NCBI GenBank assembly: GCA_917880885.1
Contig: OU862917.1
Coordinates: 52,002,727-52,066,726 of the forward strand
Direction: 5' to 3'
Source: Limnephilus marmoratus
Lineage: Eukaryota > Arthropoda > Insecta > Trichoptera > Limnephilidae
DNA length: 64,000 nt
The first letter of the stretch is position 1; each line of letters opens with the position of its first letter. Below are positions 1 through 10,789 of this stretch, piece after piece. A program made the position numbers and the translations under genes. The notes below the pieces were generated by a model that made no database searches, was not told where the DNA came from, and saw only the letters and a list, made by a program, of their open reading frames with translations.

Positions 1-229
1 TTTTGTGGAAAAGAGTCAATACGTCTAAAAACTTTTTTGAAAATGACGTATTTCCGGTTTTCTCTGGTAATGCCCTCTTAAAATGTTGCTTTAATAGAGA
101 TTTTTTTTACATAATAACTCAAATTAATCACAAAATCTTCAGAAATATTTATTTATTTATTGATTATTACGCTAAACGAAATTACATTATTGACGTAATT
201 TTTTCGAAAAAAATCGCTGACTATTTCCA

Positions 230-680
230 TGACTGCGCGGCTCCTGCCAAGAGGCGCACCGGCAGACCAGCTTTTTTAAGGTTTTCTAGATGTCCATTAT
301 CACTACAAAGTAGTTTCATCCGTGTACTCGATGACGTAGGGTTTACCTATCTCGCCTCCCAGTCTATTTCGCATTCGTCCCCGTTCCCTCTCCGTCTCCC
401 CTTCCCCTCCCACGTCCTCTTCGTCTACCACGTTTTCCCCACCCCTACCCCGCCTTCCCCCTCTTCCTGGGCGTGCGCCCAATAACTCACCAAAATTTCA
501 TCGCAATCAGACGAATAGTGTGCATATGAAATAATTTCATAACGCCAGAGCTCGCTATTATGTATGGAAACTATCGCGCGTATGCACGTCAAATCACCAA
601 AGTTTCATTGCAATCGGGTGAATAGTTTCGGAACGCATAGAGGACAAACAAAGACATATTCTTGATTAAGATTCAAATTA
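230..680 (-). mobile_element. Helitron-like relic
   Basis: Read on the minus strand, this resembles the 5' part of the Helitron family at 30.46 kb and 23.14 kb: a stretch about a first-person-like 'cattcatccgattgcgatg' type segment followed by a purine-rich tract (here the pyrimidine-rich 350-470 on the plus strand). No intact TC start or CTAG end is seen, so it is a truncated, old copy. The plus-strand reading frame at 3-485 is not supported as a gene. Confidence 0.35.
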
Positions 681-844
681 TTCGCTTTGGGTGAGTAGGT
701 AGGTACTTCAATTAAATTCATTATTTCAAAGAGTTTAATCGAAAATTCAATTTTAATTAAGAACAATCGCTGGTTTACAAAATGTCATTCTTAAGTGTGA
801 CATGGTTGACAGTTTCATAAGATTTTCGTAAGTTTTGTTATGTG

Positions 845-949
845 CCTAGTTGTCTAGAAACCTTTAAGAGTTTTTGTAACGATTAAAAAAAATCAGATTT
901 ATTGACATGTAGTTGTCCAGAGTCATTTATGAGTTTTTGTAACGATTAA
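845..949. repeat. Pair of ~60-bp degenerate direct repeats
   Basis: Two copies of a unit containing GAGTTTTTGTAACGATTAAA lie immediately before the minisatellite. Their first part (GTTGTCTAGAAACCTTT) resembles the GTTGTTTAGAAACTTTC core of the 57-bp units, so they are probably diverged edge units of the same array. Confidence 0.55.
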
Positions 950-1470
950 AAAATTTTATAGATATACTAGGTGGTTGCTTAGAAACTTTCGCGATGCTGA
1001 AAAGAAGAAATTTTATAGATGTACTAGGTGGTTGTTTAGAAACTTTCGCGAGGCTGAAAAGAAGAAATTTTATAGATGTAGTAGGTGGTTGTTTAGAAAC
1101 TTTCGCGAGGCTGAAAAGAAGAAATTTTATAGATGTACTAGGTGGTTGTTTAGAAACTTTCGCGAGGCTGAAAAGAAGAAATTTTATAGATGTACTAGGT
1201 GGTTGTTTAGAAACTTTCGCGAGGCTGAAAAGAAGAAATTTTATAGATGTACTAGGTGGTTGTTTAGAAACTTTCGCGAGGCTGAAAAGAAGAAATTTTA
1301 TAGATGTACTAGGTGGTTGTTTAGAAACTTTCGCGAGGCTGAAAAGAAGAAATTTTATAGATGTACTAGGTGGTTGTTTAGAAACTTTCGCGAGGCTGAA
1401 AAGAAGAAATTTTATAGATGTACTAGGTGGTTGTTTAGAAACTTTCGCGAGGCTGAAAAGAAGAAATTTT
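950..1470. repeat. 57-bp minisatellite, about nine units
   Basis: About nine head-to-tail copies of a 57-bp unit run here, each with the core GGTGGTTGTTTAGAAACTTT followed by CGCGAGGCTGAAAAGAAG. The inner units are almost identical; the first unit carries several differences. Because 57 is divisible by three, a frame without stops stays open through all units, and three of the six frames are open for 165-184 codons. The predicted peptides are strict 19-residue repeats with no known domain, so I treat the open frames as a by-product of the period. Confidence 0.9.
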
Positions 1471-1499
1471 GAAAGTTTCAAACATTTCCTATGCTAAAT

Positions 1500-2680
1500 A
1501 TAGCAACACATAAAGGACAAACTGTTTATCACAAACAAGCAAGCAAGCAAACATACTCTCATTTTTATGTAAAAGTTTAGAAGAAAAAGATGATTACTAA
1601 ATATATTTCACGAGAAAAATTGATCAAATTTTCCTTATAACCCATTATTCTAACCACAGTTCTAATTGTTTCGTTTTCCGTGACCATTATGATTTATTTA
1701 TTTTATTTATATAAGTATTAAAATTTAGAAACAAAATATTACAGCAATCTATAAACAAAGGTGGCAATTTCTCAATTATCTGGTATTTCGTAAAATTCTC
1801 TTTTTGCCCACCTCCGCCATCTCTCGATTGAGCCACGCAACTGGAAGCAAAATACATGAACCGTTGGTGTTCAGAAAACTTCACGTAAGCTCGATGAAAA
1901 TGTCTGCAGATGGCGTCCTCAGCAAAAACCGTAGATATCAATTTTTTAGATTGCCTTCGTTTTTCAATCCCACTGTAAATAAATTTGTCTTTAGTTTCAA
2001 TTATTACTGTATTTAGAAACGACATTATTTGACAATTATATTGAAATAATTTTAAAACAATTAAAAGGCTTTTGCAAAAAACACCCCCAACGGAACGCTT
2101 GTGAGTAAAAATACATTTTTTTTTTAAATTATTATTTTTTTTGTTCTTTATTATAAGCACAAACTACAAGCTAAACTGCAAAAGCAGTTAGTCATCACGT
2201 CAATTTAGCAATATTAATAAAACACCAAAATACACAATTACAACGAGAAATCACAATATAGAAAATTGATATACCTACCTACTCATAGAAGAAAAATATT
2301 TGAAGTAGGTACTTAAGAGTTCACGGGGGATTTTGCAATATTGCGGGTTTTTGTGCATTTTCGAAGTCGCCTGTGTCCATAACACCATCCCAAAATAAAT
2401 ATTTGACACAAAAAATATTATGCTCAACTGCAATGTTTTAACTATGAGAATTTTTTTTAAATTTAAAATTTCTTGATTTTATTGGTAATAATTATTTTTT
2501 CTAACACCAAATACACATAAAAATGAACGCAAAAATAATCCCGATTCATTATGTGGAAAACAGCCTTCGCTTTTCGGATCATACAAAAAGGACGCCCGTA
2601 AAAAAACACTTTTCTACATGGAAAATTGCATAAAATGAATATTTTATATTGCCTTCTAGAAGGTAAAAGCAATGTCGGTA
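1500..2680. other. No recognisable feature
   Basis: AT-rich sequence. Short overlapping open frames on both strands around 1690-2160 show no recognisable motif. I see no RNA gene or element ends. Confidence 0.5.
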
Positions 2681-3019
2681 CAGTGGCGTAGTGAGGGGGG
2701 GCGCGATCCGCCCCGGGTGCCACCTGACGGGGGGTGACACCCGACCGAGGAAAAAAATTACGAAGGATATGGTTACAAAAATATTAAATATTGAACACTC
2801 TTGAATGGTTTGTCATTTATATTTTCGTAGCTCTATGGCTCCCCGTGGAGTGCCCCGAAACGGGGAGAATTTTGTGCCTGACGGTCTTTTTAAAGGCGAA
2901 AATAGCCTATATCTGAAATTCTCTATTCACCCCCCCCCCCTTGCTCCAGGACGGACCAATTTCCTACACATTTGTGAAGTCGAAATGGAGGGGGGGGAGT
3001 GTGACATTCCCATGTCGGT
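2681..3019 (+). mobile_element. hAT-like non-autonomous element (one clear end)
   Basis: It starts with CAGTGGCGTAG, a terminus common in hAT elements, followed by a G/C-rich subterminal segment. A minus-strand relative at 43262-43488 shares the terminus, the GGTGACACCCGACC block, the TATATTTTCGTAGCTCT block and GGACGGACCA. The 8-mer TGTCGGTA occurs directly before the element (2673-2680) and again at 3012-3019, which would fit an 8-bp hAT target duplication. The right end lacks a matching inverted terminus, so the duplication could also be chance. Confidence 0.55.
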
Positions 3020-3159
3020 ATGTTTTAATTTTCGATGCGTTTCGTATTACCTAACTATAAGCATTCAATGTCAAACATGTATAATTTATTGGAAAATATT
3101 ATTTAAGCTGCTAACTCCTGTTTTCCTACAAAGTTCAAAGTAAACAACTTAGACATACA

Positions 3160-3163
3160 TTCG

Positions 3164-3198
<35 letters not shown>

Positions 3199-3510
3199 AA
3201 ATTTCTGTATAACATTGTTTATCTATATTTATATTTTTTTGTTTCAAAAATAATTTGTAAATTCTTATAAGGATATTGCGCATTTATTTCATATCTCTAT
3301 TTGTAAAATAATATTCTTATGTACTTATATATTTTTTCCCCTATTTATAAGACAAAATATTTGTATATGTTTTTAACTGCTGTTTAAGTCAATTCGTGAG
3401 AAATAGTTTGGATGCAGGTGAATTCTCTAGTTGATGTTTTGTATATTCTTGCCAATTAATATCTGTATCTGTATTTTCTCCTAAATAAATAAAAAAAAAA
3501 AAAAAAAAAA
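3160..3510 (+). mobile_element. LINE 3' UTR and poly(A) tail
   Basis: The sequence is A/T-rich and has a (TA)n tract, ending in TCCTAAATAAATAA followed by about 20 A residues at 3490-3510. This layout is typical of the 3' end of a non-LTR retrotransposon. No reverse-transcriptase coding sequence remains attached. Confidence 0.45.
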
Positions 3511-4030
3511 CTCAATACTCATAAAGAATTACAAAATTATAAAAAAATACGGACATTTTTTCTTCTTTCGAGAACATATTTTTGTTTTTAAATTACAATT
3601 TCGTGAAAGTTTCGGTGTAGAAAAATGTTTTCTCCCTAAACCCCTCTCCGAGCGATTTATGTAGGTAAATTATATTAGGTTTACGGTAGTTGCCCCGTTC
3701 GCATGTTTTACGGGGAGCTTGGTTTAAGCCGCCGCTACCCGAATTTTTACCGATATCTTGCCAACCTACCTTAAACGTTTAAAGTTTTTCAGCTCTTAAA
3801 AAAATATATGTTATTTTTGAAGAGAATTTCTAGAGATTTGTTGCGCGAAACGTAAATTATAAAAAATTCCCTCGATAGAAAAAATTCGCAAAGTATGATC
3901 CAAAAATTATTATAAACACGTTTGTTTCAGTTATTTTACAAGTTATATGTATGAAATAATTTACAGTGTTTCTTTAAATGCTGTTTAAGAAAACCCTCCA
4001 GAGATGTTTGTTCTATTTTAAATGAGTCAT

Positions 4031-4486
4031 TGTTAAGAATAGTGACATCTATGAGATAAATACTGTAGTTAATTCCATTGGTTTAATTATTCTTAGTTTA
4101 TTAAAGGAGTATGCATATTAGAGACCTCTGTAGGAATTTTATAGAAGCTAGTGTTACCGGCCAACTAAATTAGAGCACGTGACTCAGTAGTTGGTTAGTG
4201 CCATTATTTATTATTATCGTATTTTTAACAGTCTGAAAGACGGTATTTTTACAGTTTTTAGCAGTATAAAAGGGGTGCTACTCAAATATTTCCTTCTCTC
4301 GCATTAACAGATACCTAGAGTATAGACCCCGTGTTGCCCAGGCGAGGTCCGGGCCAAAATTAGCTTTAAAAAGTGTTGATTTCATTGTTACTCAAAAGTG
4401 TTCGTAAATAAAACGACTCTTCAGTAAAAAAAGTGTTTTTCAATAAAAAGTCCACCACCCTTGATGATATTGAAGTGACTTTGACA
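4031..4486 (+). mobile_element. Solo LTR of an LTR retrotransposon (Gypsy- or Bel-like size)
   Basis: The 456-bp insert begins TGTTAAG and ends TTTGACA, so it has the TG...CA ends of an LTR. It is flanked by the perfect 5-bp duplication GTCAT (4026-4030 and 4487-4491). Inside are a TATAAAA box at 4265, a following C/T-rich start region and an AATAAA at 4407-4412, consistent with U3-R-U5 order on the plus strand. Copy B of the host repeat provides the empty-site comparison. No internal gag-pol sequence is present, which implies LTR-LTR recombination. The 4-6 bp duplication does not separate Gypsy from Bel/Pao. Confidence 0.85.
4265..4271 (+). promoter_or_regulatory. TATA box of the solo LTR
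   Basis: TATAAAA lies 235 bp into the LTR and about 140 bp before its AATAAA signal, the spacing expected for an LTR promoter. Confidence 0.6.
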
Positions 4487-4688
4487 GTCATGATTTATTA
4501 AACACTTTCACAATTTTCGCATCCATTTTATCGCTTTTAATATTCGCGCGCTCCTCTAACATTCGTAATTACATATCGCTCCATCTTCTTCTTTTTGTGC
4601 GCGATTGCGGGGCCTTAATCAGGACAGAGTAGGTAGATATACCTAATGAAATACCTAAACGTTTCGCATTTGGTGCAAAAGTGCCTTT

Positions 4689-5036
4689 CAATTTGGGAGG
4701 CGGGAATGTGTACCGCCGCCCCGGGAACGTTTATTGGATAACCAACACCTCTGCCATAGGTCACCCTAAGTGGTTAGCTACGTTTGGTGATTTAGCAGGG
4801 GTACCCGTGTTCATGGGGTAAAGTTTGTCTAGGTCTTAGAGGCGGATTGCCAAGACATACTGAACCCCAGATTCCTACCCACCCCTTAAACCCTTTTCCT
4901 TCCCAGAACTCTCCTCTCCTTCCTTTCCTAAAAAAACCCTCCACACAGCATCCCCAAAGATGACATAGGCCCTGAGGGAAATTATTTTCCTCAGGGCCAC
5001 CTGTGTGGAGCTCATATAAAAAAAAATAAAAAAAAG
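4689..5036 (+). mobile_element. SINE-B copy 1
   Basis: This is a member of a roughly 430-bp retroposon family that starts CAATTTGGGAGGCGGG and ends with a CTCCACACAGCATCCCC block, the hairpin GCCCTGAGG...CCTCAGGGC, and an A-rich tail. This copy lacks the middle of the element (compare 61381-61819). Other copies are at 24991, 28078, 32110, 44480, 45090, 56515 and 61381. I see no convincing pol III promoter, so 'SINE' rests on size, tail and the LINE-like 3' end. Confidence 0.75.
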
Positions 5037-5503
5037 TGTACCCCAAAGGCATAAAATAAATAGTAGGGGATATTTCACCATCCTCCTTATAGATAATCCA
5101 TACGATAACTTATATTTTCAATTAATTAAACACGATTTATTTATTTTTAAAAGAGTGAGTTACACTATTCGGTACTTGAATCTATGAATAGTGGCTGTAT
5201 ATATCTAGGATAAGTTAGCCGATTTTTTTTTACCTATTGCAAGTATTTATTTGTTTATCTATTAATATTCGTTATCCTATGTATAGGCTATTAGGAGGAT
5301 GGCGAAATACCCCGATAGACAGATAGATTTAACACAGGCAACGTATTCATAGGCAAATTCACACTCTATTAGCGGGTTCATGCGTTACTTTTAGTTGATC
5401 GACAAGTCATTTGAAAGCATATTGACAAGTTGAACAAGTTTTTTCATACAATTTTAATCGTTCAATAAAAGTTGGTCAACTAAAATTGAAACTTTTCGTT
5501 TTT

Positions 5504-5628
5504 TTGTTTTTGGGGTGTTATGCCGTGTTGCGCTACCTCCTTCTTTAGCCAACAGGGCAGATCCGGCAGAAGTGTGTTGACACATAGCGCAACACGGCAT
5601 AACACCCCAACAACAAATAACGAAAATA
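5504..5628 (-). repeat. Inverted repeat related to the hammerhead-bearing unit at 46.95 kb
   Basis: Two 22-25 bp arms (GGGGTGTTATGCCGTGTTGC and its complement) face each other across about 60 bp. Read on the minus strand it matches the flanks of the ribozyme-like motif at 46.95 kb (GGATCTGCCCTG, then TTGGCTAAAGAAGGAGG), but exactly the roughly 30 nt that make up the catalytic core and stem II are missing. Confidence 0.75.
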
Positions 5629-5705
5629 CTTTGGGCCGTGAAAATCTAAAAACGTATCTAAAATTAAAACGTCTGAACCAGATAAAAGCACACAAAGTAT
5701 CTACT

Positions 5706-6170
5706 TAAGACGCCGTTAACCGAATTTCTACCGATTTCTTGCAAACCTAACTTAAACATAAGTTTTTAAGCTCTTAAAAAAAAAACATGTTATTTTTAAA
5801 GATAATATATAGACATTCATCGTGCCGAAACGGAAATTATATAAAATTCCCTCGATAGAAAAAAATCGAAAGTATGCTCCAAAAATTATTATAAACACCT
5901 TAAATCTCAAAACGTAGCCTACCTATTATAAACACGTTTGTTTCAGTTATTTTAAAAGTTATATCTATAAAATTTTCACAGTGTTTCTTTAATTGCTGTA
6001 AGACAACCCTCGCAAGATTTTTGCTCTATTTTAAACGAGTCGTATTTTATTAAACATTTTCACAATTTTCGCATCGATTTTGTTACTTTAAATACTAGCG
6101 CTCTCCTCTAACATTCGTAATTTCATATCTCTCCATCTTCTTCTTTTTGTGCGCGGTTGCGGGTTCTTAA
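5706..6170 (+). repeat. Dispersed repeat R, copy B
   Basis: It is homologous along its length to the flanks of the solo LTR in copy A. It has a small extra segment near 5917-5935 and lacks the LTR, so it serves as the empty-site reference. Confidence 0.75.
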
Positions 6171-6179
6171 ACATACTCG

Positions 6180-7815
6180 TAGGCATATTTACACGTATAA
6201 GATTAGATCCATACATCAATTGTTACTAGTGTATAGGTGCTTGGAAACAATAACAATATAAAAAAATCTTGATCTATTAAACATTTTTTAACTTTTTTAG
6301 TTCTTGGGTACAATTTGATTAGCTTTTTATATGCATTGGCAACCTTTTAAATATACGAGTAGTAGGTACCAAGAGAAGTGAATGTCTGTCACTCGTATAT
6401 ATTTGTAATTTTTAGAATGCTTAATTTTGACATCATAATTTATTTATGAATTTTTGAAAAAAATTGGTTCTTACGAGAGCCAAACTGGACACAGTCTGCC
6501 AGTATAAAGATGGTCATATTGGTTGGATATTAATTCGAGTATGTTTAAGATAATTTATTACTTATAGTATCTACTAATTTTAAAATCACTTTTTATAGAA
6601 ATGCAGAAATGTAAGTTAAATCTGCCGAACGAACCATGACGCAGATAATGTACATCGGTTCGTGTGATGTGGCGCAAAGCTACGTTTGTTGTTGGTAGGT
6701 GAGCCTCGAGGATAATTATAACTGATACGTCCAACAAGGCGCGACCTCCCTACCGCAGGATACCAGTAACCAGCTTGTTGATAGCACTGCCAGCTCCTGC
6801 GTATACAATCTGAGTCTGCACTATGTTAGTCTTCAGATAACGCGCATTGGACATGGGCAGTGGACTATTGGGTGACTAAACTGTGGCCAAATAATAATCT
6901 TATCATGTTGTGGTTTATATTTAAAAAATGCATTTACTAAGTAATCATCGCGACAATTCCACTTTTTGGAAAGAGGAGAGGATGGGTCACCACCATAGAC
7001 ATGTGAATATATATAGACCTGCCCTAAGTGATAAAAGCTTATAAATTTCCACCTTCCCATACCGGTTCCATGGAACCGGCTGGGCTTGCGAGAGCCTCGC
7101 GTGAATCTAAAAAATTTGACGTCATCTTTCTTGTCCGGAACAGCGTCGAGCTCTCATCGTACATTTTACGAAATAACACGGCAAAAAAGGTAGCTTGTGC
7201 TATAAATTACACCCTAAAATATGTCGATCATAACGAATGTGGGCGGTTCTCCAGTGTGCTCGTCGCTGGTTACAGGGGTAAGTAAATTATGAAACATTTG
7301 TAAATGTGTCTTAACTAAATACGGCAACAAAATATTCGTCTGTGAAACGTGGCGAACTTTACTTTGCCGTATTTGGACTTCGCAAATATGTTAATAACGT
7401 GGCGAGCAATTCGCGCTCCCATGTTAAAAGGTCTATTAATTCAAAAGCAGATTTTGCTTTTAAGAACTAAATGGTGATATTATAATGCGAGATGCCTACA
7501 TTCTGTCAGATTGATTTTTTAACGAATCACAGTCATCTTCCCCCTCTTCGTCCCCCCATAGTTGGGTTTTACCCCTCATCTGTATATTCTCATCTATTAA
7601 AATTGGCTGTCTATGGTTACCACACAATTGAGCGACTCCACTAAAAAAAGGAATAAGTAAATGACATTTCTGAAAGTTCCAGTTAGAACTCCGATAGACG
7701 AAATATTTTAAAATTTAATTCAAATTCAAGTTTTCAGTACACAAAAACTATTACAAAATGTTTCGCTTAATTTTTAAAATATCTGAATAATCCACTGCCC
7801 AACACCAATACTCAA
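6180..7815. other. No recognisable feature
   Basis: Mostly unique-looking sequence. A perfect palindrome CCGGTTCCATGGAACCGG lies at about 7062-7079. Short open frames at 6833-7285 show no known motif and overlap each other on opposite strands. Confidence 0.45.
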
Positions 7816-7819
7816 CCAG

Positions 7820-8085
7820 CATAGCGATTCTATATCATTTGTGGGATCGTTATCGAGATAACGGACGTGATCTCCTGTCAGATTTGCGTGATTTTTACAT
7901 ATTTACTGTCACATATTTTAGTTTAGATCGTTTTAAACACGAATTCCTGCAAGTATGCATGATTATTTATTCATTTAATGAACGTTGTAAATAAAAAAAA
8001 AACACAAATAAATCACACAAATCTGACAGGAGATCACGTCCGGTATCCCATAACGATCCCACAAAAGATGTAGAATCGTTCGGCA
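7820..8085. repeat. Long inverted repeat (possible foldback element)
   Basis: Arms of roughly 70 bp (7822-7893 and 8008-8082) share CGATTCTA, GTGGGATCGTTAT and CGGACGTGATCTCCTGTCAG in inverse orientation, with a 110-bp A/T-rich centre. It lies about 170 bp upstream of a hammerhead-like motif, so the two may belong to one Penelope-like terminal unit. Confidence 0.65.
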
Positions 8086-8249
8086 GGGCAATAAGCCAAA
8101 ATATTATGATAATTCTCAGTACGAATCCATTTTTTGGACAGAGAAATATTAAATTTCATACTATTGAATGTAGCTATAACTTGGTAATTATGCATTATAG
8201 ATAATAATACATTGTTCCCACGCACAATTTTGTAATTTTCAAATCAGTA

Positions 8250-8305
8250 TACGTTTGCCCTGAGGAAGGAACGGTGGTACCGAAACCGGTCGGCTTTAAA
8301 CAAAT
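8250..8305 (+). ncRNA. Hammerhead-ribozyme-like motif 1
   Basis: It has the ordered core elements of a type I hammerhead: closing stem I GCC (8257-8259), CTGAGGA (8260-8266), an imperfect stem II (GGAAC / GTACC), GAAA (8282-8285), minimal palindromic stem III (ACC/GGT), cleavage triplet GTC (8289-8291), then GGC pairing with GCC. GTTT/AAAC extend stem I beyond a small bulge. This architecture is known from Penelope-like retroelement ends. Stem II has a mismatch, so activity is uncertain. Confidence 0.6.
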
Positions 8306-8594
8306 ATACAAGTGATTCAAACAAAGCAACATTGTTTCTTTTATTAAATTTCATGCTACGAAACTATATAACGCTCTACCAAATCAAACAAAAAAATAAT
8401 AGAAGAGAATAAAATAAATTGAAAACTGAAGTAAAAACATGGCTAAGGAAACAGAGTGATAATTAACTTGCAAACATTGTAAAAACAAAACAAAAAAAAT
8501 ACAGGCCGCCTCAGATCAGGAAACCTTTGCCTTTGTGAGTACCTACTATGAAAACATTATGTGCTCTTACATTTTGGTTTATACTTACAGTAGC

Positions 8595-8880
8595 AGACCC
8601 GGCCACACGTTGCTTTGGCTAACGAAACACAACGCCATTACCCAACCTTTATAAAATCCACACCACCCGCTTGCCAGCTGCCCGCTGTCCGCTGCCTGAA
8701 TTAAATATTTGAATTTCTCGGCTTTCTCTACTATAATAAGCATGTATTATACATACAAACCTTCCCCTTGAATCATTCTATCTATTGGTGAAAACCGCAT
8801 GAAAATCTGTTTCGTAGTTTAAAAGATCTATGCGCAACATACATTTTGAGCGACTTCATTTTATACTATATACGAGCGAT
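8595..8880 (-). mobile_element. Short Helitron-like family H, copy 1
   Basis: Read on the minus strand: TATAAAATGAAGTCGCTCAA near the 5' end, a middle with CAATAGATAGA, and the 3' end CGTGTGGCCGGGTCTGCTACT. Related copies are at 9053-9226, 45572-45845 and 46575-46845. The last has clean A|TC...CTAG|T ends, which gives the class; here the CTAG end is mutated. Confidence 0.6.
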
Positions 8881-9052
8881 CGCCACTATTATACAATGCT
8901 TGCAATGCAAGACTGGATATTTGAAAAGGGAAAATCAAATACCTACTTACTCTAGGACATCTATTTTCCAATTTCTTCTGTAGAATGAATTTCAAAAGTG
9001 ACTATAGTACGGCCCGCCAGCCGTTTTAAATCGCACAAAAATATGTTTTCTT

Positions 9053-9226
9053 TGAATTTCTCGGCTTTTCTCTAATATAATTTGCATATATTATACATAT
9101 AAACATTCCTCTTCAATCACTCTATCTATTGGTGAAAACCGTATGAAAATCCGTTGCGTAATTTAAAAGATTAACGCGCACATACATTTTGAGCGACTTC
9201 ATTTTATACTTTGTAATGAGATGATC
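9053..9226 (-). mobile_element. Helitron-like family H, copy 2 (partial)
   Basis: It has the 5' half of the same family, starting TCATTACAAAGTATAAAATG on the minus strand, and is truncated towards its 3' end. Confidence 0.55.
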
Positions 9227-9368
9227 ATATACAAACTTTGCCCATAGAAACCAACGTATGGTTGGGACCTAGACACGAAGCCAATTCAACACTGACCAGT
9301 CCTGGCACATTCCTCCCTTCATCCGCATTCATACATTCTTTCATCTTATGACAGTCTAGATTTTAGAG

Positions 9369-10194
9369 CAGGGGTTCCCAAAGTGTGCGCCGCGGCGCCC
9401 TGGTGCGCCGTAGAAAGTGAAGAGGGGCGCCGTGAGTCGATCCTCTATCATTATCCGAAACCACAAATATTCGCGGGTACCTATAAAGCAACAATTCCTA
9501 TTTTGAGCGCTCGCATCTTTAAAGAACATAGGTACATACTCGTCGCCGTCGCTCACTCGCCGAAAAGTTCCTACGCACTTGAAAATCGTTGATAACCGCA
9601 AAGCAACAACACGCACATTCTGAAACTATTGGAGAGAATTGCGGCGTTTAGGAAGAAACTGCAGTTGTGGATAAAAAAATGAATGAAGGCAGCGGTCAAG
9701 ATTGCTTCCCGCAATTGGATAAATATGCCCCATCTAATGAACTGGCTGATGGCCCTTTTCACGGGACACTTATCGAAGCTCACCGAATGGTTTTCGAAGT
9801 ACTTTGCAGATGATGATGTGGAAAAATTTGCGTGGATCCAATATCCTTTCCGTGCACAAGCTCCGCCAGAGGATTCACAACACAAGAACAAGAGAGTCTC
9901 ATTGAACTCTCTTGCGACAACAGCCTCAAAACTAGATTCACCAGTTCCGATTTGGTGGAGTTTTGGTTATCGATTCAAAATGAATATCCAAATTTAACTT
10001 CGAAAGCTTTAAAAATTTTCGTTCCTTTTGCCACATCATATTTGTGAAGCTGGAATTTCAGTTGTAGCTGTAATCAAGAACAAAAGTATCGCTCAAAGAT
10101 CAATGTGGAGCAAGAAATGAGAGTAGCAGTCTCAAGTCTTATTCCCCGCTTTGAAAAACTGTGCGGAAATCATCAAGCTCACCCGTCACATTGA
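9369..10194 (+). mobile_element. hAT element relic (ZBED/Buster-like), right end lost
   Basis: It starts CAGGGGTTCCCAAAGTGTG, a widely seen hAT terminus. Transposase remnants follow from about 9640 in shifting frames: a segment with LQLW and FPQL, then HLSKLTEWFSKYF (about 9768), then FWLSIQNEYPNLTSKALKIF (about 9958), FATSYLCEAG, and a C-terminal frame ending KLCGNHQAHPSH before the TGA at 10192-10194. These are features of the hAT C-terminal dimerisation domain of the ZBED5-type clade. The right terminus is not visible; a Helitron fragment follows at about 10276. At least three frameshifts or stops make it a pseudogene. Confidence 0.75.
9640..10194 (+). pseudogene. hAT transposase fragment (C-terminal half)
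   Basis: In an active element this would be the DNA-binding/DDE cut-and-paste transposase, acting in the nucleus on the element's ends. What remains is the region after the catalytic core, with the hATC motif (KALKIFVPFATSYL, then CEAG) and the terminal QAHPSH. The frame changes near 9715, 9830 and 10045, and a stop interrupts the segment after 10100. The N-terminal BED finger and the catalytic aspartates are not recognisable. The other hAT transposase here (16594-16863) ends in the similar RAHPSH, so the two families are related. Confidence 0.7.
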
Positions 10195-10275
10195 TTTGAC
10201 TGAGTAACTATCGTATTTTTTTTCCTAAGTCTTTTTTGTTGTTCTCTGTTCCAATTCTGAAATCTTATAAATATA

Positions 10276-10521
10276 ATGAAGGGGGTTAGGGGTGGGAGAG
10301 GGGGGAGGGAAGGAAAGGGGAGGGGGAGGAGGATGGGGTGGAGGGGGTTCAGTGTGGGAGAGGGGGGAGGGAAGGAAGGGGGAGGGGGAGGAGGATGGGG
10401 TGGAGGGGGTTCAGTGTGGGAGAGGGGGGAGGGAAGGAAGGGGGAGGGGGAGGGGGAAGGTGGAGGTGACGGAGTGGGAATCCCCTAATAGCATGCGAGC
10501 GAAGCCGCGGGAAAAAGCTAG
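10276..10521 (+). mobile_element. Helitron 3' end with G-rich minisatellite
   Basis: Three units of about 62 bp made almost only of G and A (repeated GGTTCAGTGTGGGAGAGG) run from 10276 to 10460. They are followed by GCGAGCGAAGCCGCGGGAAA and the terminal CTAG (10518-10521) before a T. GC-rich short inverted repeats just before CTAG at an A/T-flanked site are the known Helitron 3' signature. Many GGG runs would permit G-quadruplexes. The 5' end was not found. Confidence 0.7.
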
Positions 10522-10789
10522 TAGATAATAATATCAGTAATATTTAAAAAATGTTAATAATCAGTAAAGACCGGATTATATGCAACAAAAAAAGCCCAAA
10601 ATATGCATGCAAATATGCAATAAAAATAGCTAAAATATGCACGAAAATCCATAAAAAGGGCCAAAATATGCAACACGAAATAATACAGGAAGCCGTATTT
10701 TTTATATTTTTTTAGTAAGCTATTAGTTCTCAAGGATAACAATCGTATATTCGAAAATATGAATTACAAAATGTATTTAACAATGAAAT

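Larger units (their letters stand above)
3715..4625 (+). repeat. Unclassified dispersed repeat R, copy A (split by a solo LTR)
   Basis: It is homologous to 5706-6170 (+) and to 45150-45500 (-). Shared landmarks are TTCCCTCGATAGAAAAAA, CCAAAAATTATTATAAACAC, ACAGTGTTTCTTTAA, TTTTCACAATTTTCGCATC and CCATCTTCTTCTTTTTGTG. Compared with copy B it has 456 bp plus a 5-bp duplication inserted after its GAGTCAT. No coding potential or terminal repeats identify the class. Confidence 0.75.

Noticed and set aside
927..1497. Three overlapping open frames of 165-184 codons in the 57-bp array
   Set aside because: They follow automatically from a stop-free unit divisible by three, on both strands, with no start context or domain.
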